Notes under the pieces: model-generated
Seen by the model: the letters and a program-made list of their open reading frames with translations, nothing else
Database searches by the model: none
What the model was told of the DNA's origin: nothing
DNA from: Dyadobacter sp. SG02
GTDB taxonomy: Bacteria; Bacteroidota; Bacteroidia; Cytophagales; Spirosomataceae
DNA length: 64,000 nucleotides
Assembly (NCBI RefSeq): GCF_900109045.1
Contig: NZ_FNYL01000008.1
Coordinates: 1 to 64,000, forward strand
Direction of reading: 5' to 3'
Shown: positions 8,901 to 16,918 of the stretch, piece by piece
How positions within the stretch are numbered: position 1 is the stretch's first letter
How the letters are laid out: every line of letters begins with the position of its first letter
Position numbers and translations under genes: made by a program

Positions 8901-11306
8901 GCGTCCGGCCAGAGGGCACTGACGCTCGATGCGAGCCGCGCTTATGCGCCGGGTAATACGAGTTATCTGACCGGGACTTTCAACCTGGCAGGGTACGACA
9001 TCAATTCGAATGACGTGCGCCTGATATTTTCGTATAAAAACCACGGACAAAAAGCGAACAATGCCAACAAGGTGTGGATAAGAGGAAAGGATACCGATGC
9101 GTGGATCGAGATCTACGACCTTTTTGCCAACCAAAACCTCACAACCGAGGGGTACAAAACAACCGTTCCGCTCGAAATGAGCGCCTTGCTTTCCGCTAAC
9201 GGGAAAAACTTCTCATCGAGCTTCCAGGTCCGCTGGGGACAATGGGGCAAAATGCTCACGTCCGATTATAGCAACGGCGCAGGATATTCTTTCGACGACA
9301 TCCGCCTTGTGTCGGTTACGGATGATATTCAAATGCTGACGTTGCTTGCGCCGCCTACCGAAAGCTGCGGATTGGGCAATGCGGAAACGATCGCTATCCG
9401 CATCCGCAACAGCTCGGCACGCGATATTACCGACCTGCCCGTGGCATTGTTGTTGCCAAACGGTACCGTCCTTCGAGATACCATTCCGTCGCTCGCCAAG
9501 CGGACGACCATCGATTTCACTTTCGGGCCCAAGGCCGATCTTTCGGCAGTTGGCGGATTGAATCTGAAAGCGTGGTCGGAACTGGCAACGGACAGTTTCA
9601 GGGATAATGACACACTGTCGGTGAAAGTTTTCAATGCTCCGGTGCTGAGCTCGTTCCCTTATCTTGAAAATTTTGAGAACGGCGACGGCTTCTGGAGCGC
9701 CAAAGGAACGAACAGCTCGTGGAAGTGGGGGACACCGACTTCCGGTGCGCTGAACAAGGCGGCCAGCGGGACGAAGGTGTGGAAGACCAATCTGGCTGGG
9801 GGACATAACGACAAGGAAGAATCGTACCTGTATTCGCCCTGCTTCAATGTAAGCAGCCTCAGCGCACCCACGCTGAGTTACAGCGCGGCGATCGATCTTG
9901 AAGTGTGCGAGCCTACACCGTGTGATTACGTGTACATCGAATACTCCGGAAATGGCGGGCCGTGGACCCGACTGGGTGCCGTGGGACAAGGTACCAACTG
10001 GTACAACAAGACCTATTCGGGCAATGGCGCCTGGGCAATGCAGGATTACCTGCGGTGGCACGTGGCGAGTATCCCGTTGCCTACCGGGTTTACTAACCTT
10101 AAATTACGTTTTGTATTGATTTCCGACGGCTTTACGCACCGCGAAGGCATTGCCCTCGACGACATTCACATTTTCGACAAAGTTTCACCGATTCTCGATA
10201 ATGCGGGCGGCGTGGTTACCCAGCAGGTGTCCGGTTCGGGCTGGGTGAATTTTACCAGTAACGGAAAACTGATGGCGGCGATCAATCCCAACGGCCAGAA
10301 TATGGGTAACACCGAGGTACAGACCTACCTGAACACGTCGGGAGTCAAAAACGGTAACGGGCATTATTACCTCGACCGGAATTTTACCGTAAAACCTGCC
10401 AACAGCGAACTTGCGAATCTGGCGACCGTCCGGTTTTATTTCCTCGAAACAGAGAGTGAAGCGCTGATCAACGCGTCGGGTTGCGGAACATGCGGTAAGC
10501 CCGTGAATCCGTTCGAACTGGGCATTTCGAAATACCGCAATACGGCGAATACTTCGAAGGAGGATGGTTCATTGAGCAACAGTACCGAAGGTACATGGTC
10601 CTTTCACCCGGCCGGAGAGGTGGCCGTCGTTCCTTACGACAAAGGATATTATATTGAAATGAAATTGAAATCATTCTCTGAATTCTGGATAGCCAAGGCG
10701 TTTGTCGGAAATCCGGGGGCATTACCGGTTGAACTGGTGAGCTTTAATGCACGTAAAAAGGAGGGCGACGTACAATCCAAGGACGTTATCCTCGAATGGG
10801 AAACCGCTTCCGAGGAAAACTTCGATCACTTTGATATCGAAGTAGCTTCCGGCGACGAGGCATATCGCGAGGGGAAATTTGTGAGGCTGGCGCAGGTTTT
10901 TGGGGAAGGTAATTTGAAAAGCGGCCTCAAATACGCGTATACCGATCAGCTGCCGGGCAAATGGGGGAATTTGTATTACCGGTTAAAAATGGTGGATATC
11001 GACAGCACTTATCAATACTCCCGCGTACGTACGGTCGCATTCGAAGCGCAATCCGAATGGTCGGTTTATCCGAATCCATCGAAAGGGGTATTCTACCTGG
11101 GCGACGAGGTTCCGGCCAGCAATACGGTATCCGTGAATGTGTATGACTTGCACGGACGGGTATTGAAACAGCTCGATGGCGAAGCATTGAACCCGACGCA
11201 GAAACGCAAGATCGACCTCTCAGGGCGTGAGTTTAATGAGGGAATATATGTACTCGAAGTGGTGAATGGAGAAACAAAACAGGCATTCCAGGTGTTGAAA
11301 AACTGA
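5916..11306 (+). CDS. Giant secreted S8 (subtilisin-like) protease, T9SS sorted
   Basis: This 1796-residue protein begins with a signal peptide (about 1-22, ending at a Gly-Gln junction) and a propeptide-like region. A subtilisin-family domain follows with the catalytic triad at Asp249 (VGIGDESN), His274 (SHGLHVMGT) and Ser446 (GTSMAAP). Beyond it lie several beta-sandwich domains: a PPC/CUB-like region, an Fn3-like stretch around 740-820, CARDB-like repeats and MAM/lectin-like modules. A linker beginning LPVELVSFNA precedes the C-terminal type A T9SS sorting domain (YPNPSKGVFYL near 1715, ending in QAFQVLKN). It is therefore expected to cross the outer membrane and be attached to or released from the cell surface. 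The substrate is unknown. The gene stands alone. Confidence 0.93.
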   Translation: MKWKNLYYTLWLASLLISNAWGQKRQDYQILLQSGSFTPERNVSSSNGRANAAFRLSTAGQKSFVVIQFDDIPTEDERRELRKEGIELLEYIPNYAYTATIAAGSNPGALARTKGRAIVELSADQKMQPGLANGNIPPHAFTGPTTVDLWISYPKSFTYEEIQAALKAQQYQVVSDQYKNYQILTVRVPAKELKKLAGQPFVQYVQAVPQPDRQLNNKSTVNGRANVLKSALPGSRNLSGAGVVVGIGDESNPLRHIDFNSRIINRAPIEGGSHGLHVMGTMAGAGIMDERYAGYAPKATVVSQSYSSILAYSPQYVQDFGMVVTNNSYGSDVITCETNGAYDLYSYILDQQAFEMPYLQHVFAAGNSGSTTCAPFALGFGTVLGGYQTAKNVITVGATGEVGVIVANSSRGPVKDGRLKPEITAQGSAIMSTIPANLYGGGTGTSMAAPAVSGGLAMLYERYRQLNGNQNPKNGLMKALLVNGAVDKGNEGPDYRFGYGWLNLLRSVKMLESQSYSVGQVAHQGTNNFSVNIPANTAQVKVMLYWNDPAGSTLASQNLVHNLDLQVTNPASGVILPRLLDPSAANVNNIAGTGVDNRNNMEQVVINSPAAGNYTISVKGTTVGQLPSQEYFVVYDIIPNSITITNPVGGERQKDGDPIYISWDAFGNSGSTFTVQYSGNNGGVWTNISTNVAAGTSQLAWAIPVGLRSDKVRVRVIQNSTGTQSISEPFMVMGVPTLTLSALQCEGYISLDWTAVTGATDYEVMMLKGNEMVPVATTAGTTYALGGLLKDSIYYVSVRARMNGTAGRRALAISRKPDTGTCAGSISNNDLKVESIVTPASSGRKNTTTELAGTVFVKMRIKNLDDVDFNGSLDVGYTLNGVAVPIETITPFIEKGKTYDHTFEVGASLGNPGDYNIKVFIHSNADAVTANDTLSRLFRQLPNDQLALPFNDNMENLPAQDVTVAQMGLTGDGRYDFSADTDFGRIRTFVNTGFAASGQRALTLDASRAYAPGNTSYLTGTFNLAGYDINSNDVRLIFSYKNHGQKANNANKVWIRGKDTDAWIEIYDLFANQNLTTEGYKTTVPLEMSALLSANGKNFSSSFQVRWGQWGKMLTSDYSNGAGYSFDDIRLVSVTDDIQMLTLLAPPTESCGLGNAETIAIRIRNSSARDITDLPVALLLPNGTVLRDTIPSLAKRTTIDFTFGPKADLSAVGGLNLKAWSELATDSFRDNDTLSVKVFNAPVLSSFPYLENFENGDGFWSAKGTNSSWKWGTPTSGALNKAASGTKVWKTNLAGGHNDKEESYLYSPCFNVSSLSAPTLSYSAAIDLEVCEPTPCDYVYIEYSGNGGPWTRLGAVGQGTNWYNKTYSGNGAWAMQDYLRWHVASIPLPTGFTNLKLRFVLISDGFTHREGIALDDIHIFDKVSPILDNAGGVVTQQVSGSGWVNFTSNGKLMAAINPNGQNMGNTEVQTYLNTSGVKNGNGHYYLDRNFTVKPANSELANLATVRFYFLETESEALINASGCGTCGKPVNPFELGISKYRNTANTSKEDGSLSNSTEGTWSFHPAGEVAVVPYDKGYYIEMKLKSFSEFWIAKAFVGNPGALPVELVSFNARKKEGDVQSKDVILEWETASEENFDHFDIEVASGDEAYREGKFVRLAQVFGEGNLKSGLKYAYTDQLPGKWGNLYYRLKMVDIDSTYQYSRVRTVAFEAQSEWSVYPNPSKGVFYLGDEVPASNTVSVNVYDLHGRVLKQLDGEALNPTQKRKIDLSGREFNEGIYVLEVVNGETKQAFQVLKN

Positions 11307-11400
11307 TGTAACCTTTGTTATCGCTGAAAAAATCCCCCCCTACGCAGCATATCGGGAGGAAAAAGCGAATAGCTTTACAACAGACCGCATTTTTTGAATA

Positions 11401-12384
11401 ATGAATGTCATGAACAAAGTTCTATTGATCCTTTGCCTCTTTACCCTCTCGAATTCCTATGCCCAAACCGGAAGATCGGTCAATTCGCTGATCCTCGACA
11501 CCGATATCGGCCCGGATTACGACGACGTAGGGGCCATGGCGGTAATGCACGCATTGGCGGATAAAGGAGAAGTGAAGCCATTGGCCGTGATTTCTTCCAA
11601 CAAAAATGAACTGGTAGTACCCACGATTGAAATCCTTAACACTTATTTCGGCCGTCCCGAATTACCCACCGGTGCGCCGAAAGGGAAAGGGGCAAGTTTC
11701 GGCGCCACGCAGAAATGGCCCGAAATGCTGGTAGAAAAATACCCGCATAAAATCGCCAAAACCTCCGATGCGCCGAATGCGGTCGAAACGTATCGCAAAA
11801 TTCTCGCCAGGCAACCCGACCAGAGCGTTACCATTGTGACGGTCGGTTTTCTGACAAACCTCGCAGACCTGCTCGACTCCGGGCCGGATGCTAATTCACA
11901 GCTGTCGGGTAGTAGTCTTGTCCGTAAAAAGGTGAAACAACTCGTATCGATGGCCGGCCATTTCCCGAAAGGACGGGAGTATAATGTGCTGGTGGATTCG
12001 GTAGCATCTGCGAAGGTTTTTACCGAATGGCCTACCGAAATCCTTTTCAGCGGCCTGGAAATTGGCAAGGAAATTAAAACCGGCAAACGCGTAATCGCCA
12101 ACGAAAGCCTGAAAAGCCCGGTGAAAGAAGTTTTTGCAATGGCAATGCCGCTCGCCAAAGGCGATGTGGATGGCCGGATGAGCTGGGACCAGACGGCCGT
12201 ATTGGTCGCGGTTCGTGGCGTTCAGCCCTATTTTGGCGTAAAACGCGGGAAGATCACGATCGAAGGCGGAACTAACAGCTGGCTGGACGACCCTATGGGC
12301 CCGCATGCATACCTTACGCCCGCCATGCCCTTCGAACAACTCACCGCGCTGATCGAAGGACTGATGATGTGGCAGGGGAAATAG
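11401..12384 (+). CDS. Exported inosine-uridine type nucleoside hydrolase
   Basis: The family hydrolyses the N-glycosidic bond of ribonucleosides. The calcium-binding signature DTDIGPDYDD lies near residues 31-40, and the C-terminal metal/catalytic segment MSWDQTAVL is present. The 327-residue length matches the family once a signal peptide is allowed for (hydrophobic residues 5-17, ending SYAQ), so the enzyme is predicted to act outside the cytoplasm. The start is the ATG at 11401; a second Met lies three codons in. It ends 5 bp before the stop of the convergent aldolase gene. Confidence 0.9.
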   Translation: MNVMNKVLLILCLFTLSNSYAQTGRSVNSLILDTDIGPDYDDVGAMAVMHALADKGEVKPLAVISSNKNELVVPTIEILNTYFGRPELPTGAPKGKGASFGATQKWPEMLVEKYPHKIAKTSDAPNAVETYRKILARQPDQSVTIVTVGFLTNLADLLDSGPDANSQLSGSSLVRKKVKQLVSMAGHFPKGREYNVLVDSVASAKVFTEWPTEILFSGLEIGKEIKTGKRVIANESLKSPVKEVFAMAMPLAKGDVDGRMSWDQTAVLVAVRGVQPYFGVKRGKITIEGGTNSWLDDPMGPHAYLTPAMPFEQLTALIEGLMMWQGK

Positions 12385-12389
12385 GGGTA

Positions 12390-13217
12390 TTAAACTACCA
12401 TTGAAATATCAGCCAGGGCAGTTGGCAAATCGCCAGCCGCCGGATCGCCGGCCGCCTTTTTGATTACAGCGAGATCTGCATTCAGTTTCTGCACAAAAAG
12501 CGCTACGTCAAAACTGTGCACGACAATATTAGCCCCTTCCTTCATCCATTGAATCTGCCTTTCGGGTTCGAGTGAAAAATGAATGCCGATGGCAAGGCCT
12601 TTCGAGCGGGTTGTGCGAATGATGTAGGAAACGGCTTTTTCGAAATCGGGATGGTCGTATTGCTCGGGCAACCCAAGGCTTACCGACAGATCATGCGGGC
12701 CGATGAAAACGGCATCCAGGCCAGGTACCGACAGCAATGCATCCAGGTTGTTCATCGCAGGTACGCTTTCAATATTGGCAATGCAGATATTTCCTGCATT
12801 GTATTGCGCTACATAATCCCGAATATTTTCCGGCATCGGCACTGTCCCGCTGAGGTAGTTCTGCAAAACCTCGCCTTTTAGCGGCCGGTATTTGGTAGCG
12901 CCCACCAGTTCCGTAATCTGCGTCGCCGATTCGAGGTAAGGCGCTACAATACCTTTTGCACCGGCATCGATGGCCTGGCAGGCGAGGTAAGGATCGGGGC
13001 AGGGAATGCGGACGATGGGCGTAATGCCCAAATGCCGGAATTGCTGGCATAATGTAGCCATTTCCGTTCTGCCCAGCGGTATATGCTCGGTATCGATGAA
13101 CACAAAATCGACGCCGGTTTTCTTTACAGCCGCGGGCCACATCGGGCCGGTAGAGGTAATGCAGGTACCGTATACATTGCCGCCGTTTTTCAGTTTTTCA
13201 AGTAATGTGGATTCCAT
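12390..13217 (-). CDS. HpcH/HpaI-family aldolase
   Basis: This 275-residue protein belongs to the metal-dependent class II HpcH/HpaI aldolases, which cleave or form 2-keto-3-deoxy acids by pyruvate chemistry. Visible marks are VDFVFIDTEH, the Arg-containing VRIPCPDPY, and the metal-ligand segments IANIESVPA (Glu) and GPHDLSVSLG (Asp). It is the last gene of a three-gene minus-strand unit, 14 bp after the glycosidase-like gene. That placement suggests it acts on a keto-acid derived from the sugar released by its neighbour. The exact substrate is not evident. Confidence 0.85.
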   Translation of the reverse strand: MESTLLEKLKNGGNVYGTCITSTGPMWPAAVKKTGVDFVFIDTEHIPLGRTEMATLCQQFRHLGITPIVRIPCPDPYLACQAIDAGAKGIVAPYLESATQITELVGATKYRPLKGEVLQNYLSGTVPMPENIRDYVAQYNAGNICIANIESVPAMNNLDALLSVPGLDAVFIGPHDLSVSLGLPEQYDHPDFEKAVSYIIRTTRSKGLAIGIHFSLEPERQIQWMKEGANIVVHSFDVALFVQKLNADLAVIKKAAGDPAAGDLPTALADISMVV

Positions 13218-13231
13218 TGCGAAGTCTTAGG

Positions 13232-15643
13232 TTATTGTTTCATCAACCATATTTCTGTCACCTGCGAGCCGCGCTCGCCTTCGCCGCACGTCCATTCAAA
13301 AATGACCGTGCCATCGGAAGTAGCAGCTTTGGGAACATTGAATTCAAATGTAGGCTGTTCGCCGGTCTGGATAAAATCGTGGATGGTCTGGCCGTCGTCA
13401 GTGGTCATGCGCATGCGTGAGCGGAAGCGCCCGGTGTACGAAATGCGGATACGGTAAGTGGCTTCCGGGTCCAGATTGTCGTAACGAATCCGCAATGGCT
13501 GGTCGTAAAGCGTTTTAGCCTGCTTCATCCACGCACGCGGGGTTACCTGGCCTTTGAAACCGGTCGCCTGAATTTCGTCTACCCATTCTTCCCCCACCAA
13601 ACCCACGCCGAAACCGATCCGGGGCGATTGCAAACTGCCCGGATCTTCTTCCCACGACAGGTTAGGCACCACCCGGTACCAGCTTTCCGGATCGCCGAAA
13701 TGGTCGTAAAACCCACCCGGACCCGGATCGGTGCGATGCAGGAGCTGGTCGATTTCCCGCAGCATTTCCGCCTCGCTAGCCAGTTTTTCAATCCTTTTGA
13801 ATTGGTCCAGCAAATAGGGCGCGTCGTTCAGCGGCATATTGATCAGGTCCATAAAATTACCCCGGCCCGACATCGCACCGTGCTTTTTGATGGTGAGTTG
13901 CGCACCGATGCTTTTATAAAGCGAATCGGCCAGGTCGTTGCATTTTTGCTGGTAATCGGGGAGAATGCGCTCCTTCCAGGCCTTTTCCAGAATATCTTCT
14001 GCATTTCGCATGGCTTTCACAACGCCCGACTGCCCGGCAGCCAGCGCACGTCGCGCCTGCTGTTCAAGTTCCGTTTCATAAATGAGCCGCTGGCGGGTGT
14101 ATGCGTCGAAATAGGCGCGGATCAGCCCCATCTGGAACCTTGGATTTTGAAGTAATTTCAAAGGCGCATTCTTTTCCATCGACTGCCATTGGCGGAGGGT
14201 AATGTCGATACCGTCGTTACCGATCACCTCGCCGCGCCAGTTTTTTTCAAGATCGATAATAGCTTGCGCGGCGGTTTCCTTGTATTCGGGGCCGAAGAAT
14301 AACCGGGAATAATCACGCAAAGTCTCGATGACCGGCATTTCCGGGTCCCAATCCTGGTCGCTCCATACAAACTTGTTGACGTCGTCGTTGGTACCCTCCG
14401 AATAACTCACGCTTCCGATACCATATTGGTCCAATGCATTGTGGATGGCCTTTTCATCAAATGGTCGCGGGTTAATGCTCTCGCGCCCGAGCGTCATCGC
14501 CCACGCAAGATCCCAGTGCGGTACGGGGTATTGTGCGGCGTAGTTATGGGTAATGTCGGGATAATGCCGGATAGGAATGGAAGGTTTGAGCATCTCCCGG
14601 ATTTTCTTCACCGGAATTTTCACCCACGGCCCGAAAACCACTCCGCCGAACCAGGGGTATTCTTTATTGGCATGGCTGAAAAAAGCGTCAAACCATTTCT
14701 GCGTAGGTCGGAACACCTGGGGCGAGACCCAGATTTTGGCTTTGGGATGGTACTTCTGCAAAACAACCGCCTCTTTTTCCAGCCATGCGAAAAGCACATC
14801 GGGCTCCAACTCGCCCGGGTCGCCTGCCGGTACAAACACGCCGTCGAGACGGGGTAGGCTCGCAAATACCTGGTCGCGTTCCGCGAGCTCTTTCGCAATG
14901 GAGTCGGGGTGGACGTAGTTTTTATCCATATTCGGATACCAGATCGACACGTCGAGACCGTACGATTGGCAAATGCGGGATTGCTCGACGATCATTTGCG
15001 CGGCGGGTATCTTCATATGGCGACTGGTAGCGTCGTCGTCCGTGCGTGGAGGAAGTATTTCAATGGTATTTGCCCCGAACAATGCCAACTCACGAATATA
15101 TTGGTCGAAACCGGCGACGGTAAATGCATCGTAAGCGTTCGTTTTGGGTCGGTAACCCAGCTGATGCCCGCGCATCGGGTACCGTGGGCTGGTACTGATC
15201 GATAGCCGGTCGCTAACCTGCAACTTACCCTGGGTCATTTCCGCCTTCCGCAGCAACCGCCCGATGCCGTATAATATCCCTCGCGCGTCTTTTCCTGCGA
15301 TCACAATGGTATTCGAAGGCCCGGCAATCAGTTTAAAACCCTCGCTTTTCGTTTCGGATAATGCTGTAACGGCGCTTTTGTATGGCTCAGGTAACTTGGC
15401 CAGTTCGCTCTCCAGAGCGATCACGATCACATTACCGCTTTTCGGAAGCTTTTTCGCAACGGGCAGTTTAATGCCCGTCCGTTTTTCTACCTCATTTTGT
15501 AATACTTCAATGTTCCTGAGTAATGTAGCCTTACCGCTTGGACTGAAAATCTGGCTTTTGGATAAATCCATGGACTGCGGAAAGACGAGGCCGGTATGAC
15601 AGGTTAAGAATAGCAGGATAATGAGCCGTGTTCGGTAGCGCAT
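13232..15643 (-). CDS. Secreted GH20/GH67-like glycosidase homologue, unassigned
   Basis: This 803-residue protein has a signal peptide (about 1-22). An alpha/beta domain of the type that precedes catalytic domains in GH20/GH67/GH84 enzymes follows (about 35-135, containing GILYGIGRLLR). Then comes a TIM-barrel-like region (about 155-480) with acidic residues at barrel positions, notably GDPGE (Asp275, Glu278) and TDDDATS. A helical region (about 480-650) and a C-terminal beta-sandwich, probably a carbohydrate-binding module, complete it. I do not recognise a standard catalytic signature: the GGDE pair of GH20 is absent. It is co-transcribed with the NagX-like acetyltransferase (3 bp gap) and the aldolase. 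A periplasmic glycosidase acting on an amino or uronic sugar is an inference. Confidence 0.75.
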   Translation of the reverse strand: MRYRTRLIILLFLTCHTGLVFPQSMDLSKSQIFSPSGKATLLRNIEVLQNEVEKRTGIKLPVAKKLPKSGNVIVIALESELAKLPEPYKSAVTALSETKSEGFKLIAGPSNTIVIAGKDARGILYGIGRLLRKAEMTQGKLQVSDRLSISTSPRYPMRGHQLGYRPKTNAYDAFTVAGFDQYIRELALFGANTIEILPPRTDDDATSRHMKIPAAQMIVEQSRICQSYGLDVSIWYPNMDKNYVHPDSIAKELAERDQVFASLPRLDGVFVPAGDPGELEPDVLFAWLEKEAVVLQKYHPKAKIWVSPQVFRPTQKWFDAFFSHANKEYPWFGGVVFGPWVKIPVKKIREMLKPSIPIRHYPDITHNYAAQYPVPHWDLAWAMTLGRESINPRPFDEKAIHNALDQYGIGSVSYSEGTNDDVNKFVWSDQDWDPEMPVIETLRDYSRLFFGPEYKETAAQAIIDLEKNWRGEVIGNDGIDITLRQWQSMEKNAPLKLLQNPRFQMGLIRAYFDAYTRQRLIYETELEQQARRALAAGQSGVVKAMRNAEDILEKAWKERILPDYQQKCNDLADSLYKSIGAQLTIKKHGAMSGRGNFMDLINMPLNDAPYLLDQFKRIEKLASEAEMLREIDQLLHRTDPGPGGFYDHFGDPESWYRVVPNLSWEEDPGSLQSPRIGFGVGLVGEEWVDEIQATGFKGQVTPRAWMKQAKTLYDQPLRIRYDNLDPEATYRIRISYTGRFRSRMRMTTDDGQTIHDFIQTGEQPTFEFNVPKAATSDGTVIFEWTCGEGERGSQVTEIWLMKQ

Positions 15644-15646
15644 GGG

Positions 15647-16762
15647 TCAGAGCTTGATGAAAATACGTTTTTTGTAGAGCAGGTAAGCCGGGATGAAATT
15701 GATACACACAAAAAAGAGGGCGTAAAGCATGCTGGCAAGACGCGGGTCCATGCCTGTTTGCGACAATGCGGTCACAGCAAGGTGATTCAAAGTGCCGCTT
15801 CCGATCGGCATTAGGTAAAACAGCAATGCAAGAATATCGGCCAGAACGTACGCGGCAATCGCATTAGCCCCGAAAATGACACCCGGAGCAATGCCTTTTG
15901 TACGACCGCGAATGTCGATCAGAAAATACAATGCGCCGAACAGCATGGAGGCAAAGCCGGAAGTTACAAGCACGAAAGAACTCGTCCAGAGGTTTTCGTT
16001 GACAGGGAAAATCAGGTGCCAGAAGTAGCCTGATGCGGCCGTAGCAAACCCGGCGGTGAGCAGGGAATTGCTTTTCTCGTTCGGGGAAAGCGGGAGCAGC
16101 ATCAATCTGCCCGCGAGCATGCCGGTAATGGTTGTCGCAATGGACGGGAATGTGCTGAGAATGCCCTCCGGGTCCCAGTTGCCCTGCCACATTTTGCCGG
16201 GCAGGTATTGCTGATCTACCCACGCAGCGAGGTTTGCGCCCGGTTCGAGCATTACTTTGCCGATGCCCGGCGTGGCGACGCCCGGCGTCGGGATGGTGGT
16301 CAAAGCGAGCCAGTAGAGAACGAGGATAGTGATGGCGATGCCGAGTTGCTGTTTCCAGTTGGTATTCAAAAAGAGGATTGCGCATACGAGGAACACGATC
16401 GCTATGCGGTGGAGCGTGCCGGTATAGCGCAGGTCTGAGAAGTTGAAGTCGGGCAGCATATTAAGGAACATGCCGACGGCAAATATTTTCAGCGACCGGA
16501 CGGCGATCTTGCGGTACAATGCTCCTTTGGGCGCGCCCCGTTTTTTGGAATAGGCCAATGTAATCGATACGCCGACGATAAAAAGGAAGGTAGGCGCGAT
16601 CAGGTCCGTAAAAGTCAACCCGTTCCATTTCGTGTGCCGGAGGGTCGGAAATACAAAATCCTCATGCCCCGGGAAGTTGACCATGATCATCGCCGCAATG
16701 GTAAAACCACGCATGGCATCCAGCGAAAGTAATCTAGACGAAGAGCCCGAAGGGTTTTCCAT
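15647..16762 (-). CDS. nagX: NagX/HGSNAT-like inner-membrane acetyltransferase homologue (DUF5009)
   Basis: This 371-residue polytopic protein (about ten hydrophobic segments) begins RLLSLDAMRGFTIAAMI, the typical opening of the DUF5009/heparan-alpha-glucosaminide acetyltransferase group, and contains TLHRIAIVFL with a conserved His. Members in GlcNAc-utilisation clusters are called NagX. They are proposed to acetylate or transport amino sugars across the inner membrane, although the biochemistry is thin. It is the first gene of the minus-strand arm and is divergent from the GH20 hexosaminidase, which supports an amino-sugar role. The symbol rests on family and context. Confidence 0.8.
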   Translation of the reverse strand: MENPSGSSSRLLSLDAMRGFTIAAMIMVNFPGHEDFVFPTLRHTKWNGLTFTDLIAPTFLFIVGVSITLAYSKKRGAPKGALYRKIAVRSLKIFAVGMFLNMLPDFNFSDLRYTGTLHRIAIVFLVCAILFLNTNWKQQLGIAITILVLYWLALTTIPTPGVATPGIGKVMLEPGANLAAWVDQQYLPGKMWQGNWDPEGILSTFPSIATTITGMLAGRLMLLPLSPNEKSNSLLTAGFATAASGYFWHLIFPVNENLWTSSFVLVTSGFASMLFGALYFLIDIRGRTKGIAPGVIFGANAIAAYVLADILALLFYLMPIGSGTLNHLAVTALSQTGMDPRLASMLYALFFVCINFIPAYLLYKKRIFIKL

Positions 16763-16918
16763 AGTAGCCGGTTTATAGGGTTATGTACTGAAATGGTTTT
16801 CGAAAGGGCTATTCGCGCCGCTTTTTGCACCCTGCACTAGTATATTTTGCGCAATTGTCAGTAATTAGGAAGTTGTATTCTGAACACCGAAAAATCAATC
16901 CCAGCCTTTCTTGACCCT
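16763..16918. promoter_or_regulatory. Divergent control region of the amino-sugar locus
   Basis: These 156 bp separate the nagX and hexosaminidase start codons and must hold promoters for both arms. On the plus strand, TATATTTTG at 16841-16849 resembles the -7 element with altered internal spacing. Overlapping its end is the 8-bp palindrome TTGCGCAA (16847-16854), a possible operator. No clear -33 element is visible at the usual distance. The likely controller is the XylR-type regulator at the end of the plus arm. Confidence 0.4.
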
